A DNA stretch of 64,000 nt from Chara braunii (taxonomy: Eukaryota > Streptophyta > Charophyceae > Charales > Characeae): NCBI GenBank assembly GCA_003427395.1, contig BFEA01000222.1, positions 256,824 through 320,823 on the forward strand. The letters are read 5' to 3'. Positions 47,037 to 60,100 of this stretch are shown in pieces (within the stretch, counting starts at the first letter, position 1; each line of letters opens with the position of its first letter). The notes under the pieces are model-generated. The model saw only the letters and a list, made by a program, of their open reading frames with translations, ran no database searches and was not told where the DNA came from. A program made the translations under genes and the position numbers.

Positions 47037-50000
47037 TTTCGAGCGCATCGGCCCTCGCGTGAAAACGAGGGCCCTCCCGGCCATGTCACGCAGGAGATAA
47101 ACAAAAACAAAATCAGAGACAACTCGGGAATGACGCACCTAACGATCCCGCGAGCCGCCGAAACGGCCGCGGTCGTGTCGTACCTTCGCCGCTCTCGCCG
47201 GGTGCGCCAACAATACCTACCGCAGTCCCCTACGACAGGATAGGTTCCGGCGGGGCATAAGCTACCTTCCCTAAGGGGTTGTCACCACTCTTAGGGGCGT
47301 ATCCCTACCGAGCTACCGACCCACGTGCGAAAGCTTTTAAATGTAATTGCAGAGGTAGGTCAACCGAGGGAGTTTGCTCGTTCGCCGTAGTATAGATACG
47401 TTGGTTAACGCCAAGTGGACCCGAACGTCGTTCATTCCTTAGGGCGCTGATCTCCTAAGTACGACGCAGACGCCGGTCGACTAGGACGGTCTCAACCAAG
47501 CGTGAAACCACCAAATTAATCCTAGTCCCTTAGACACTCAATCAAGAGAAAGTTATAACACACACACATAATTTCACCGAAAGGAGTCGACCGTAGTCGA
47601 CAGAAACATGCCCAATCTGAAATGATGACTGAAAGAATCAGAATCATCATATGGTACGTCCAACAACACGATATTAAAAACAATCCGACCACCCCGGGTC
47701 GAACATACAATCGCCAACGAGAAGTTGACTATCGATAATAACCTTGACGCGGCCGACCAGGTAGTCGGATTGCCTTAGTTTTGGCCTGATGAGACGCGCT
47801 GCCAAAGGTATTCATTCCAACTAACGCTGACCTATGATTAAACATGCATACACCTGTCTCCGTACATTCTCAATCTTCCTAGATGACAGGTTGCTTCGCG
47901 GATGATTCTTGATCAGGGGCATTGCTTGACGTGTTGCATGCCTCTCCCTCTAGGAAGTGGTCTGTGGATACTCCTTCCCCTCGCCTGAGCTCGAAGACCA
48001 AGATCTCAGAGGTTGGGCCGTCACCACCGAGTCGGCAAAGTACCACTCCCGACGAGTCGGGTCCACTCCAAGTCGATATCAAGGCCGGCTCCGAAAGCAT
48101 ACGAACCCCCACCTTGGATGCTTCCTAGAGAAAAGAGAATGCGTTCACCACCAGTAGTTTTCATATTCTCATCCCTTATCGGTTCATGATAACTTAGACG
48201 TAAGGAAATTGAATGAGATAGAGAATGAGAATCACTTTGACAGGTATAAATATAGAAAGTCATTTCGGATAAAATGTGTCAATCCTGGGAAATGCTAAGT
48301 CCAATTGACTGTATTTTCATCTTATTCACAAGTTTTCTCTCATGGCACCCATTGAAATTACTCATTTCATAATTCAAGTACTTTTGTCATGCAGGCGAGT
48401 GAAAGATAGAAACATGACAATCCTTTTCTCCATCCTAAATAGGCAATGTCAATCTCCATAGCAAGCATCCTTCTACCTACCTGCACAACATGCAAAGGAA
48501 ACATGTTATAAGGAAAACAGTACAATCCCATACTCAAGTCAGACTTTTCCATTCACATGTATGACTCGCACAACATTCCTCTACCTTTTCTTTCGAACAT
48601 TCAAAGAATAGGGTCAAGCAAAATGTGGGTTCACACAGGTGTGAAGAAAAATATGAGCCATCCAACTGACCTTGAGTGAAGTTTGATCCGGCTCACTCAA
48701 GAAAGCCGAGTAGTATTCCAGTCAAAGTTGAGAAGACGATCGTCGTTAAAGTTAAAAATATGCAGTTCACAACTCCACAACTCGTGGTCGTTCCACGGAA
48801 TGACGGCCACCTTACTCTTCAAGTGCTAAAATGAGCGAAAGTCACATTCACTGAAAAACTCAAGTGAGGTAACCCTNCAGGAGGGTANCCTCAACAATGA
48901 GTCCCACGTGGTCCCAACAGACCCAATGGNGTCACCTCCTCCAAGGACACTCTGAAACTAACTCGCAGANCCACACCAGCTCCAATCACCACGTCCGCTC
49001 GCAATAGTCACTCCAATATGTTCGTCCCGATCTNAAATCAGTCCCACNTGGNCCCAAAATGGTCCCAGATGGTCCCATGTTACCGCCACANCACTGGATG
49101 GTGTCAAAATCAAATCCCGCTTGCCATGCGCGCCGCCCAAAAATTTAAAGGTGGCCCTGGTTGAAACTGCACGTGCCGCGAGCCGCCCCGAAAAATTAAG
49201 GATGTCCTTTTGGCGCAAACCGCAAGCGCTGCAACTCCAATAGTCACTGTTGCGAGCACTCACTCCGCGTCCTCCTCATGTCACCGGCCTAAGCACCACT
49301 ACCGCACCCAATCGTGCATTAGCGTTAGCCCAACCTTTAGGCCACACTGAAATTCACCTCAACAGCTGCGCACCAAAAAAAAAATATGCGGACCACTGCT
49401 TGCTGCGCCGTCAATACGGTACCATGGCTGCCCCGCAACACCAGCGCCAGATCACCCACAAAATTGTCTCCACTGACGCAAAACCCACATCAATCTTCCC
49501 TCACAACAGTGTTGCCGACGTGCTGCGAGTATAAAAAAATAACATCGACACCAACGCCAATCTCGGCAGCACGAGTCCACAAAAAAATGTTGCTGCCACC
49601 GTGCCAAAAACAAACAGCAACACTTCCACACCATTGCCGTTAGAATCAATGTTGCCGCCGCAAAAATCCGAGAGCGCTTCTGCACCACCGCCGTTAAAAC
49701 CTGTGCAACCGCTGCAAAATTTCGGCAGCGCTTCCGCGCCACTACCCTGAACGCACAGCTGCCGCCGAGAAAATTCGGCAGCGTTCCCGCAGCACTAGCA
49801 AAAATACATCGCCGCCGCCGGGCAAAACGGGCAGAGCCTTTTTTCGGCGGCGTTCCCGCAGCACTAGCAAAAATACATCGCCACCGCCGTGCAAAATGGC
49901 CATAGCCTCCCCTGCACTGCTTGTTGAAGACCTGCCGCCGCCATGCAAAACGGGCAGAGCCTCCCCTGCACTGCTTGTCGAAGACCTGCCGCCGCCGTGC

Positions 50001-51015
50001 AAAACGGGCAGAGCCTCCCCTGCACTGCTTATCGAAGACGTGCCGTCGCCGTGCAAAACAGGCACAGCCTCCCCTGCACTGCTTGTCGAAGACCTGCCAC
50101 CGCCGTGCAAAATGGGCAGAGCCTCCCCTGCACTGCTTGTCGAAGACCTGCCGCCGCCGTGCAAAACGGGCAGAGCCTCCCCTGCTCTGCTGCAAAAACA
50201 ATCGCTGCAGTTGTGCTGTGCAGGCAGCACCTTCCCTGCACCTTACCAAATGAAGTGGTGGCTATGGCAGCCTGCACTCCCACGTTCACTGCAGATTTCC
50301 ACTCCACTCCACCTCTCAGCACCTCGCTGAGTTGGCGGCTATGGCTGTGTTTAACAGCTATGGCCACCTCCAATAATTCTCCTCCAACCTGCAGACCTCC
50401 ACTCTCCACTTCAGCACCTCCACCAGCAGCACCGCCCTTCCCGAGCAGCATGCAACAGCCAGCCAGTATTCAATCAAGTGAATGCCCTAGCAGCACTGCC
50501 ACAAGTGTGAGGCTGTTGGGTGGAGTGCTGGCTTTTATAGCCAGTTGATGGCTGTGGGAAGCTGCTTCGCCCACAGCGAGGTAAAATTTTCGTGGGTGCT
50601 CCTGGCCCTCGATCTAAATCAATGGCCAGGAGCCCAGTGCCTTGGTTTTCCCTTAGGGGAACCAGGGTCATCAACCCCCAGGGGTACCTGGCCTTTTTTC
50701 CCAGGCCTGGTGCTCCTGGAAATGGCTGTATCCAGCCAGATTGTTGCCTGTTCAAAAAACGAACAGGCACAGTCTCATCAGCCCCTAGAACCTTCTAGGG
50801 GCTGTACCTGTTCCACGGCCGCGGCTACATACGCGGTCGTCACTTTTTTTTCTTCCCCTTTTTTTTCTTCCTTTTTTTTTCTTACTCCCCCTCGTTTTCT
50901 TTGCGAGAGGGCAACTCGCCGTTCAAAACGAACGGCTGCCCCCCCCCCCCCCTCAGTCATTTCACAGAGTCGAATTAGAGTCAAGCTCAAAGGGGTTTTT
51001 TTTCTCCGCCGATTC

Positions 51016-51047
<32 letters not shown>

Positions 51048-51068
51048 AGGATGGTAGATAGGGACAGT

Positions 51069-51100
<32 letters not shown>

Positions 51101-54100
51101 NAAATATGCAGTTCACAACTCCACAACTCGTGGTCGTTCCACGGAATGACGGCCACCTTACTCTTCAAGTGCTAAAATGAGCGAAAGTCACATTCACTGA
51201 AAAACTCAAGTGAGGTAACCCTNCAGGAGGGTANCCTCAACAATGAGTCCCACGTGGTCCCAACAGACCCAATGGNGTCACCTCCTCCAAGGACACTCTG
51301 AAACTAACTCGCAGANCCACACCAGCTCCAATCACCACGTCCGCTCGCAATAGTCACTCCAATATGTTCGTCCCGATCTNAAATCAGTCCCACNTGGNCC
51401 CAAAATGGTCCCAGATGGTCCCATGTTACCGCCACANCACTGGATGGTGTCAAAATCAAATCCCGCTTGCCATGCGCGCCGCCCAAAAATTTAAAGGTGG
51501 CCCTGGTTGAAACTGCACGTGCCGCGAGCCGCCCCGAAAAATTAAGGATGTCCTTTTGGCGCAAACCGCAAGCGCTGCAACTCCAATAGTCACTGTTGCG
51601 AGCACTCACTCCGCGTCCTCCTCATGTCACCGGCCTAAGCACCACTACCGCACCCAATCGTGCATTAGCGTTAGCCCAACCTTTAGGCCACACTGAAATT
51701 CACCTCAACAGCTGCGCACCAAAAAAAAAATATGCGGACCACTGCTTGCTGCGCCGTCAATACGGTACCATGGCTGCCCCGCAACACCAGCGCCAGATCA
51801 CCCACAAAATTGTCTCCACTGACGCAAAACCCACATCAATCTTCCCTCACAACAGTGTTGCCGACGTGCTGCGAGTATAAAAAAATAACATCGACACCAA
51901 CGCCAATCTCGGCAGCACGAGTCCACAAAAAAATGTTGCTGCCACCGTGCCAAAAACAAACAGCAACACTTCCACACCATTGCCGTTAGAATCAATGTTG
52001 CCGCCGCAAAAATCCGAGAGCGCTTCTGCACCACCGCCGTTAAAACCTGTGCAACCGCTGCAAAATTTCGGCAGCGCTTCCGCGCCACTACCCTGAACGC
52101 ACAGCTGCCGCCGAGAAAATTCGGCAGCGTTCCCGCAGCACTAGCAAAAATACATCGCCGCCGCCGGGCAAAACGGGCAGAGCCTTTTTTCGGCGGCGTT
52201 CCCGCAGCACTAGCAAAAATACATCGCCACCGCCGTGCAAAATGGCCATAGCCTCCCCTGCACTGCTTGTTGAAGACCTGCCGCCGCCATGCAAAACGGG
52301 CAGAGCCTCCCCTGCACTGCTTGTCGAAGACCTGCCGCCGCCGTGCAAAACGGGCAGAGCCTCCCCTGCACTGCTTATCGAAGACGTGCCGTCGCCGTGC
52401 AAAACAGGCACAGCCTCCCCTGCACTGCTTGTCGAAGACCTGCCACCGCCGTGCAAAATGGGCAGAGCCTCCCCTGCACTGCTTGTCGAAGACCTGCCGC
52501 CGCCGTGCAAAACGGGCAGAGCCTCCCCTGCTCTGCTGCAAAAACAATCGCTGCAGTTGTGCTGTGCAGGCAGCACCTTCCCTGCACCTTACCAAATGAA
52601 GTGGTGGCTATGGCAGCCTGCACTCCCACGTTCACTGCAGATTTCCACTCCACTCCACCTCTCAGCACCTCGCTGAGTTGGCGGCTATGGCTGTGTTTAA
52701 CAGCTATGGCCACCTCCAATAATTCTCCTCCAACCTGCAGACCTCCACTCTCCACTTCAGCACCTCCACCAGCAGCACCGCCCTTCCCGAGCAGCATGCA
52801 ACAGCCAGCCAGTATTCAATCAAGTGAATGCCCTAGCAGCACTGCCACAAGTGTGAGGCTGTTGGGTGGAGTGCTGGCTTTTATAGCCAGTTGATGGCTG
52901 TGGGAAGCTGCTTCGCCCACAGCGAGGTAAAATTTTCGTGGGTGCTCCTGGCCCTCGATCTAAATCAATGGCCAGGAGCCCAGTGCCTTGGTTTTCCCTT
53001 AGGGGAACCAGGGTCATCAACCCCCAGGGGTACCTGGCNTTTTTTCCCAGGCCTGGTGCTCCTGGAAATGACTGTATCCAGCCAGACTGTTGCCTGTTCA
53101 AAAAACGAACAGGCACAATCTCATCAGCCCCTAGAACCTTCTAGGGGCTGTACCTGTTCCACGGCCGCGGCTACATACGTGGTCATCACTTTTTTTTCTT
53201 CCCCTTTTTTTTCTTCCTTTTTTTTTCTTACTCCCCCTCGTTTTCTTTGCGAGAGGGCAACTCGCCGTTCGAAATGAACAGCCGCCCCCCCCCCCACNNC
53301 NNNCNTNNNNCANNNNNNNNNNNNNNNNNNNNNNNNNNNNNNNNNNNNNNNNNNNNNNNNNNNNNNNNNNNNNNNNNNNNNNNNNNNNNNNNNNNNNNNN
53401 NNNNNNNNNNNNNNNNNNNNNNNNNNNNNNNNNNNNNNNNNNNNNNNNNNNNNNNNNNNNNNNNNNNNNNNNNNNNNNNNNNNNNNNNNNNNNNNNNNNN
53501 NNNNNNNNNNNNNNNNNNNNNNNNNNNNNNNNNNNNNNNNNNNNNNNNNNNNNNNNNNNNNNNNNNNNNNNNNNNNNNNNNNNNNNNNNNNNNNNNNNNN
53601 NNNNNNNCNGNCANNNTNNTNTTTTTTTTTTNTTTTTTTTTTTTTGTATCCTATTCGTCTGGGACGAACGGGTGCCCAACGTCAAGTCACCAAACAAGAT
53701 CTAAGAAAAGAAAAAAAACAGAATCTAAAAAAATCTAAATCATAAAAAAAAAAGGAAAACAAAAGAAGAGAAAAAAAACAACCCCACTTACATCTGCAGC
53801 AGAGAAACGGTCGCCCGTTCTCCCGGGCGACTGTTGTGTGCACTGGGGCTGAAATGCCCCAGTTAGTTCCTCCTACGCCACGTGGTGCTTCGTTCCAGTT
53901 TTAGTTTTAGCCTTTTTTTTTTTTTTTTTTTTAATTAGTTTTTCCCTTTTCCTTTGGCCGCTTCCCATCGTGCCGTTTCGCCCTAGTGACGTCAAACAAA
54001 CGAGAACAAAAAAAAGAGAAAAAGAAAAAAGAAAGTTAACGACTTACCTCGACGATGCTGCCTTTCACGTAAAGTCTGTATCCGGGCGCTTACTCGCCCA

Positions 54101-54988
54101 GATGAGGGCAGGTAAGTTGTCCCCCCCTTTCTCCTTTTTTTTTATTTAGTTTTTTTTCCCTTAAAAAAAAGAAAAAAAGTTCGGGTCATTTCTCGATTTA
54201 TGTGTGTCAATCCTTGCACAGGGGCCATGCGACTTTCGGCGCGGCGGATTTCCGCCGCGTGATCTTGATGATCATGCGGCCGAAATCGGCCGCGCTCGCT
54301 TGCCTCATGAACGGGCTGCTCCAATAACCCGGTAGTTACAGTCTCGCGGATTCGATCCCGGTGTCTGCTGGGTAGTAGTCGGGCGCTGTAACCTTCTGGA
54401 CTAGCTCCTATAATGACAATGATAGGAGCAGCTCTTCTATATGAAGAGCTTCAGCCCTGTCCCTATCCCCCATGTCGGGGCTTTGCAGGCCCTGCCCGCC
54501 TGCCTGTGGCCCTGCAGGCCCTACCTGCCTGTGGCCTTGTAGGCCCTGCCGACATCTTTACCCCTTTGGTTGGCCTCGCGACCTTGGCATTGGCCTAGCA
54601 ACCCCCTGGCTCGGCGTCAACCCCTGCGGCCCCGATAAATAATTTTCGTGGCCCTATACCCGGCGCATCCGTCTTTTTAGCCTATTCAGGTCCTGAATCG
54701 CGCGGCTTTTACTTTAGGTAGAATAGGTTTTAGTTTTTCCGTTCCCATGTCCGCATATTCCTGCCGCTTTGACAAAAGCGAAGTATTACCATTCGCATCT
54801 GTTACTCCTAGACGCCCCACGCGTTCAGATCAAAGTTCAAAAGCTTTTAGTCTGTTTCTCATAGGTCAGGTCTGAATAACTTTTGGCAACGTTGTCTCAT
54901 CAAGTCCTTCAATTCAACGCAGAAGTCGGACGACATCCGACGTTGAAAAACCCCGACAAATACCCTTGTCAGGGTATTCGCCCCGACA
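47037..54988 (-). repeat. 5' LTR of the LARD-like element, with an assembly-duplicated block
   Basis: The 3' end joins the primer site at 47037; the 5' end is TGTCGGGGCG at 54988. The assembled length is 7.95 kb against 5.61 kb for the other LTR. The excess of about 2.34 kb equals a repeated block: 51102-53447 repeats 48756-51101 with the same offset of 2346 everywhere. The join is a single N at 51101, and an N gap covers most of 53298-53630. Confidence 0.8.
51102..53447. other. Probable assembly artefact: third copy of an LTR block
   Basis: Ns occur at exactly corresponding positions in all three copies (39450/48877/51223, 39461/48888/51234 and others). At 53039 this copy has N where copy 1 has T (41266 region) and copy 2 has C (50693 region). 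This is what a collapsed consensus contig reused by the scaffolder would look like. Confidence 0.75.
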
Positions 54989-55522
54989 CTGGTACCTCCT
55001 CCCTTTCGGAGGGAAACATCACTGCAGGCTCTGCTAACCTCCGGACTGGCCCTAGACCCGGGCTACTTGGACTGGTACCGGCCTACCTCTAGCCTACCGC
55101 TACAGGGCCTCTAAAAATGCCAACTTTTTGTCTTCTTCTGCTCGACCTCCAATACCCGACACTTCTACCACTACTTCAGTGGTACCGGCCTACCTGCTAC
55201 TTGAGTGTTTTTCCCCTCTGCTCTAAGTGTCGCGGGCCTACCCCCGCTACTCGAGTGTTTTCCCCCGCTGCAACCCTCAAAGTCACGGCCACAGGTAAGT
55301 ACTGGCCCTGCGGGGCCTTGCAACCAACAAGTACCCTTGCGGGTCACACACACACTCAACCGTCAAGCATTCAGATAGGCATGCAAACCAGCAGGCACAC
55401 ACACACACACACAGACTTGGAAACCACAACAGAATGCGGGAATCACAGCAAGGCATTCATTCCAGTGGCAAATCCCATAAATCAGCAGTGTTCTCAGTCT
55501 GTGTTTTTGGCGGGTCATTACA
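54989..55522 (-). mobile_element. 1.4-kb gypsy LTR, minus orientation, 5' part (right of nested insertion)
   Basis: It continues the LTR interrupted at 37628. The minus strand begins TGTAATGACCCGCC at 55522, preceded by a polypurine tract (complement of 55523-55534, GAGAGGGGGGTAG). Sequence matches 61102-61640 in the opposite orientation. Confidence 0.85.
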
Positions 55523-55563
55523 CTACCCCCCTCTCAAGAGCGAGGTTCCTTCGAGCGAGTAAC

Positions 55564-56190
55564 TCATTCAGAGTCGGTACAAAATGCATCGTAGGCGTAG
55601 ATCAAAAAAAGGGATTCAGTAAGACCGTAGGGAGTGAGTTTTGTAGAAAACTTAGCAGTCTGTCCATCAGCGATCTGTCGTTCATAAGCGTTTACAACAC
55701 GTTGAGCATTCTTTAGCAGCTCTTTCCGGTCGATCCAGAAAAACTCGTTCAACGACTGATAGAGGAAGTGAACCTTATACTGTCTGTTCCTCCCTCTGCC
55801 TTCATGGGAAACGATTATGTCTATCTCATGGCCGCCGTCGATAGGACGAGGTATCATAGGATCTCGGAAGGGAAAAGTTTCATCATCGATGTGTGGAAAC
55901 AGTTTGGATGCATGAAAGACCATATATGTGCGCAGATGAGGAGGCACATCAATCACATACGAAGGACCAAATTCATCTCCAATCACCTTCAGAACCTGCC
56001 AAGGGCCATAGTACAATGGAAGAAGCTTTCGTGATACGCCCTCTTCATCAGAAAACTCAGACATTTTGACCTAGACATAATCCCTTACTTTGAAGTTCGT
56101 TTCTTTGCACGACTTGTTAGCATGTTTGATCATGGCATGCTGACGCTTGTTCATTGCTGCGATTGCAGCTTTGAGCAGGCGTGCAAGCGG
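55564..56190 (-). pseudogene. Integrase C-terminus/pol tail, minus-strand fragment
   Basis: The fragment encodes the end of the integrase region (LLKAAIAAMNKRQHAMIKHANKS, about 56100-56190) and, after one frame change, 166 codons (EGVSRKLLPLYYGPWQVLK, PHIDDETFPFRDPMIPRP, VSHEGRGRNRQYKV). The same segment occurs on the plus strand at 60430-61060 at roughly 85% amino-acid identity by eye. The RQYKV / FLIDRKELL part has the look of a chromodomain-type tail. It is cut at about 56190, where the plus-strand gag begins. It belongs to the same family as the next entry. Confidence 0.82.
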
Positions 56191-57170
56191 GCGGCCACTC
56201 TGCCGTCCAAGTACGACGAGAAAGGGGACATCACCTCTTGAATTAGCTCCATGTGCGCATACTTCAAGGTATTGCGAACACCACAGGAAGACCGAAGCAT
56301 GATCATGGGCACAAATACTGAGCCCGTCGTACGGAGTTTCATTGAACTCCAAGCTGTTACAGCAGGTTATGAGAGGATTGACCTGACTAAGTGGCTGAAA
56401 ATAACTCCTGTACGCACTATTGAGGACCTCCTCATCACGTAGTATCAAGATAAGCACGCTGCGCTCAAGGCAAGGCTGAAGCTTGAGGCCCTCAAGGGCC
56501 AAACGTGGAGGACCTCCATGCAGGCTTTGGAACAGCACTTGACCGGTCTGTTCACCACTCCAAACATGGGATTGACCGACGTGTCTTGCATGGATGTAGT
56601 CATGGGAGTGGCCCCTAAGAATACCTCTCCCTGGTAGGACTCAAAGACCATACCACTTGGCGAGAGCTACTGACGGATCTAGTCAACCTAGAGGCCAAGG
56701 ACCTCGCCAGGCGTACAAAGGCACCCGCTGCAGGTAGAAAATCACAACGCAAGCGGTATGGAAGCAGCAACCAGCTTGCCCTGCATGAACATCGGGAGGT
56801 TGAAGATCAGTCCTACGCGGATGATCTGTCTCTAGATGACTATCTAAAGCCGGACTCCAATATGGGTTGTTCTACATCAGCCACTGAGTCTGACGTGAAT
56901 GAAGAAGAAGAATCTAATGCATTTAAAAAGACTGCTTCAAGCAAGGGGCCTAACCATGGTTCGGGTAGGGGAACTATAGCACACCTCCCCAAGAATGCTA
57001 AGATCCCTAAGAAACTGGAGGACGCTTCTACCAAGCCTTGGGAAACCCTCTGCATCAGTCAAAAGGAATGGGAAAGAAGATCCAAACTGGGCGTGTGCTT
57101 GCATTGTCAAAAGCCTGGGCATGCTGTGCAGGATTGTTATCGTCTGCAGGGAAACAGGCAAAGGGCGTAG
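56190..57170 (+). pseudogene. gag of the 1.4-kb-LTR gypsy family, 5'-truncated
   Basis: It starts abruptly with gag sequence (SKYDEKGDITS-stop-ISS, then MCAYFKVLRTPQEDRSMIM) and contains GYERIDLTKWLKITPVRTIEDLL, a TAG at 56440 in place of a probable Gln codon, and KARLKLEALKGQTWRTSMQ. A one-base frameshift follows near 56614 and another frame continues with KDLARRTKAPA. CLHCQKPGHAVQDC at about 57095-57138 is an intact CCHC knuckle. The N-terminal matrix part and the 5' LTR are missing. The following protease is in another frame. Confidence 0.85.
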
Positions 57171-60100
57171 AGGAGTCGTCAACACTCTCTACAGCAAGGG
57201 AAGTTGAACAGTCAGTTGCAGACCCTTCCAAGGAGCCTGAATTTGATCAACAACTTGCTCTTGAAGCCCGAACTGATGTTGAATCCAAGGCTGGTGCAGT
57301 CCAAGTACTTTACATTGAGCCTTGGGAAGAGACTAAGGAAGTTGACTTCCACTCTCACTTGGAACATTGGCTGCATCTTAAGCAGCAACGCCGTGTTCAA
57401 GGGAGTGTGGAGCTAACCTTCTTTAAGTTACTCATTAACCGCCGATACATCCGTATGCTGATTGATAGTGGCTCAACGACTAACTTCTTTTCTCCTAACG
57501 GGATTCGTAAGGCGGGCCTGGGAATGAAGCAAGTGGAGTTGCAGAACCCTTGTCAGACCCAGGTGGGCAACCAAGAGGTTGTCACCTCAACACATGCTGT
57601 CAAAGGTGTGCGCGTCACTTTTGACAAGGATCGCACTGTCACACATGAGCTGAACTTTTATGTCATGGACAAGTGTCCTTTCGACGCGGTCATTGGTTAG
57701 GGCTGGTTAAAGGCTCATTGCCTAAGGACCACGTGGGTGGATAATCAGTTCGTGGTGCGTGATGCCAAGGGGAACGAGCGTACCATTCTATTGGATGAGA
57801 CGCGCGAGTCCCCTGTCACTCTTTTGAGTGCGAACAAATTATGCAAATCAGTGCGCAGGCGCAAGGAAGCTGAGCATGTACATGTAGCTCTTGTAAAGCC
57901 TCTCCATGTGCCTTCTACTTTTGCTGCATTTTCTACCTCGGAAAGTAAATCTACTTCTACCACCTCTACTTCTATTCCATCTACTTCTACTGTGGATAAT
58001 CACTTTACTTCTGATCCAAGTACTTCGAATCCAGTTGTAATTGGTGTACATTCTCGATCTGATTTTCTTTTTCCTGATGAGGATGATCCTCCACCGGAAG
58101 TCCCAACAAACATTCGCTGTCTATTAGATCGATTCCCTGAAGTTCTGGACGAACCTCCTGGAGTTCCCGAGCGTCCGGTCAAACACAAGATCGAGATAAT
58201 AGAAGGGAGTGTTCCTCCAAAGGGCTGCGTCTACCGTATGGGACAAGGCGAGTTGGAGGAGTTGAGGAGACAAATTGATGACATGATCGATCGTGGATGG
58301 ATTAGGCCTAGTGAGTCTGAGTTCGGTGTACCTGTCTTGTTTGTACCGAAGAAATGAGGCAAACTCCGGATGTGTATCCACTTTCGTGGCCTGAATCGGA
58401 TCACCAGAAAGAATGCTTATCGTTTGCCTCGCATAGATGATCTGCTAGATGCGGCAGGTGGGTCCAAGGTCTTCTCCAAGATCGACCTCAAGTCTGGCTA
58501 CCACCAAATTGAAGTTGATCCGAGTGACCAACACAAAACTGCATTCAAAACACGCGATGGGTTGTACGGATTCATCGTTATGCCCTTCGGTCTTACGAAT
58601 GCACCAGCCACATTTCAGTGCCTTCTGGAGAAGGTTCTCTGCCATCAGCTTAAGAGGTTTGTTGTTGTTTACCTCGATGATATCCTGATTTTCAGCAAGT
58701 CCATGGAAGAGCACGTCAAGCACCTTGAGGAGGTTTTGCAGGTCCTCAAGGAGGCACAACTGCACCTCAACTTAGAGAAATATGAGTTTGGAAGGGACAG
58801 CGTCATCTATCTTGGGCACCGGTTGTCTGCAAACGGCCTTGAGCTGGAGGCAACCAAGGTTGAGGTCATACGAAAGTGGCCTCAACCGGCGAACGTACGC
58901 GAGCTGCGTTCTTTACTTGGTTTGGCTTCGTATTACCGGAAGTTTGTGCCCAAATTTTCAGTCATTGCTCAACTACTCTCAAGACTAACAAGTAAGAATG
59001 CTGCCTATGCGTGGTGTGAGAAATGCGAGACTGCGTTCCAACCTTGAAAGAGGCATTGGTAAGTCATCCTGTGCTCCGCATTGCGGATCCCAACCTCACG
59101 TTCGTGGTTACTACGGACGCGAGCCGGTTTGGGATTGGTGCAGTGCTACAACAAGATGATGGTGATGGCCTGCGTCCGCTCGAATATTACAGCAAACGCA
59201 TGCCCAACCACAAGGTAGCTACCTCCACATACACGCGTGAGCTCTACACCTTGCACGAGGCGTTCACACATTGGAAGCACTACCTCTTGGGTCGTCACTT
59301 CAAGGTCTACTCATATCATCAGACCTTGCAGTGGATTAAGACACAAATTGATCTCTCCCCGACGCTGACCCGCTGGTTGCATGACATTGATGTGTACAAT
59401 TTTGAACTGAAACATAAGAAAGGCTGTTATAATTGGTTGCTGATGCTTTGTCGCATCACCCTGAGTTTTTGACGTGCCTTGTGAGTTCGTATGACCTCCG
59501 AAGGAAACTGAAGGAGGATCTGGTCGAACACACCACCAAGGATCCGGACCTTAGTCCCATCCTTGAGCAGCTCAAGGCTGACCCTAATAGTCAGCCTGAT
59601 TTTCATGAGTGCGAGGGTCTTGTATTCCGCCGGTATGGGAAGTTTGATCGTTTGTGTATACCCAACCATGCACCCCTCCGGACTCATTTCTTGGATTTGG
59701 CACATGGTCGGAGAGGACATTTCGGCTTTGAGAAGACTTATCGAAGTCTTCTGCAGCAGTTTGATTGGTCGGGAATGAAAGGATCTGCTCAGAAATTTAT
59801 TGTTGAATGTAAAGTTTGTCAAAGAACCAAGGTCCATACACATAAGCCGTATGAACTGCTGAAACCCCTCCCAATTCCTGATGGGCCCGGTGAGTCGGTC
59901 TCTATCAATTTTACGGACATGGGGAAGGTGAGTGATGGAGGACATTCACAAGTCATGGTCATTGTGGATCGCTTTTCCAAATTTCTGAACTTGATTCCTC
60001 TACCTCCTCATGCACCAACTGAGCTTGTGATCGAAGAATTTCACCAGCAGTATATTCTGCAGTATGGACCCCAGAAAACTCTTGTGAGTGATCGGGACAC

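Larger units (their letters stand above)
37629..54988 (-). mobile_element. Large non-autonomous LTR retrotransposon (LARD-like), complete, nested in an LTR
   Basis: The element has two long LTRs (37629-43240 and 47037-54988), an Asp-tRNA primer site at 47017-47034, and a 3.8-kb internal region with two gag-like genes but no protease, RT or integrase. The minus strand begins TGTCGGGGCG and ends CTAGACA. The hexamer ACTGGT lies at 37624-37629 and again at 54988-54993, and two related LTRs without the insertion read AGCAACCGGTACC (about 61636, complement) and AGCAATTGCACC (63794). LARDs with 4-5 kb LTRs and 3-4 kb interiors are known in plants; they depend on the enzymes of other elements. Presence of gag but not pol is a variation on that theme. 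The 5' LTR length is inflated by an assembly duplication. Confidence 0.82.

Noticed and set aside
39450-53447. Three-copy tandem satellite
   Set aside because: Copies 1 and 2 are the two LTRs of one element, and copy 3 bears the marks of an assembly duplication.
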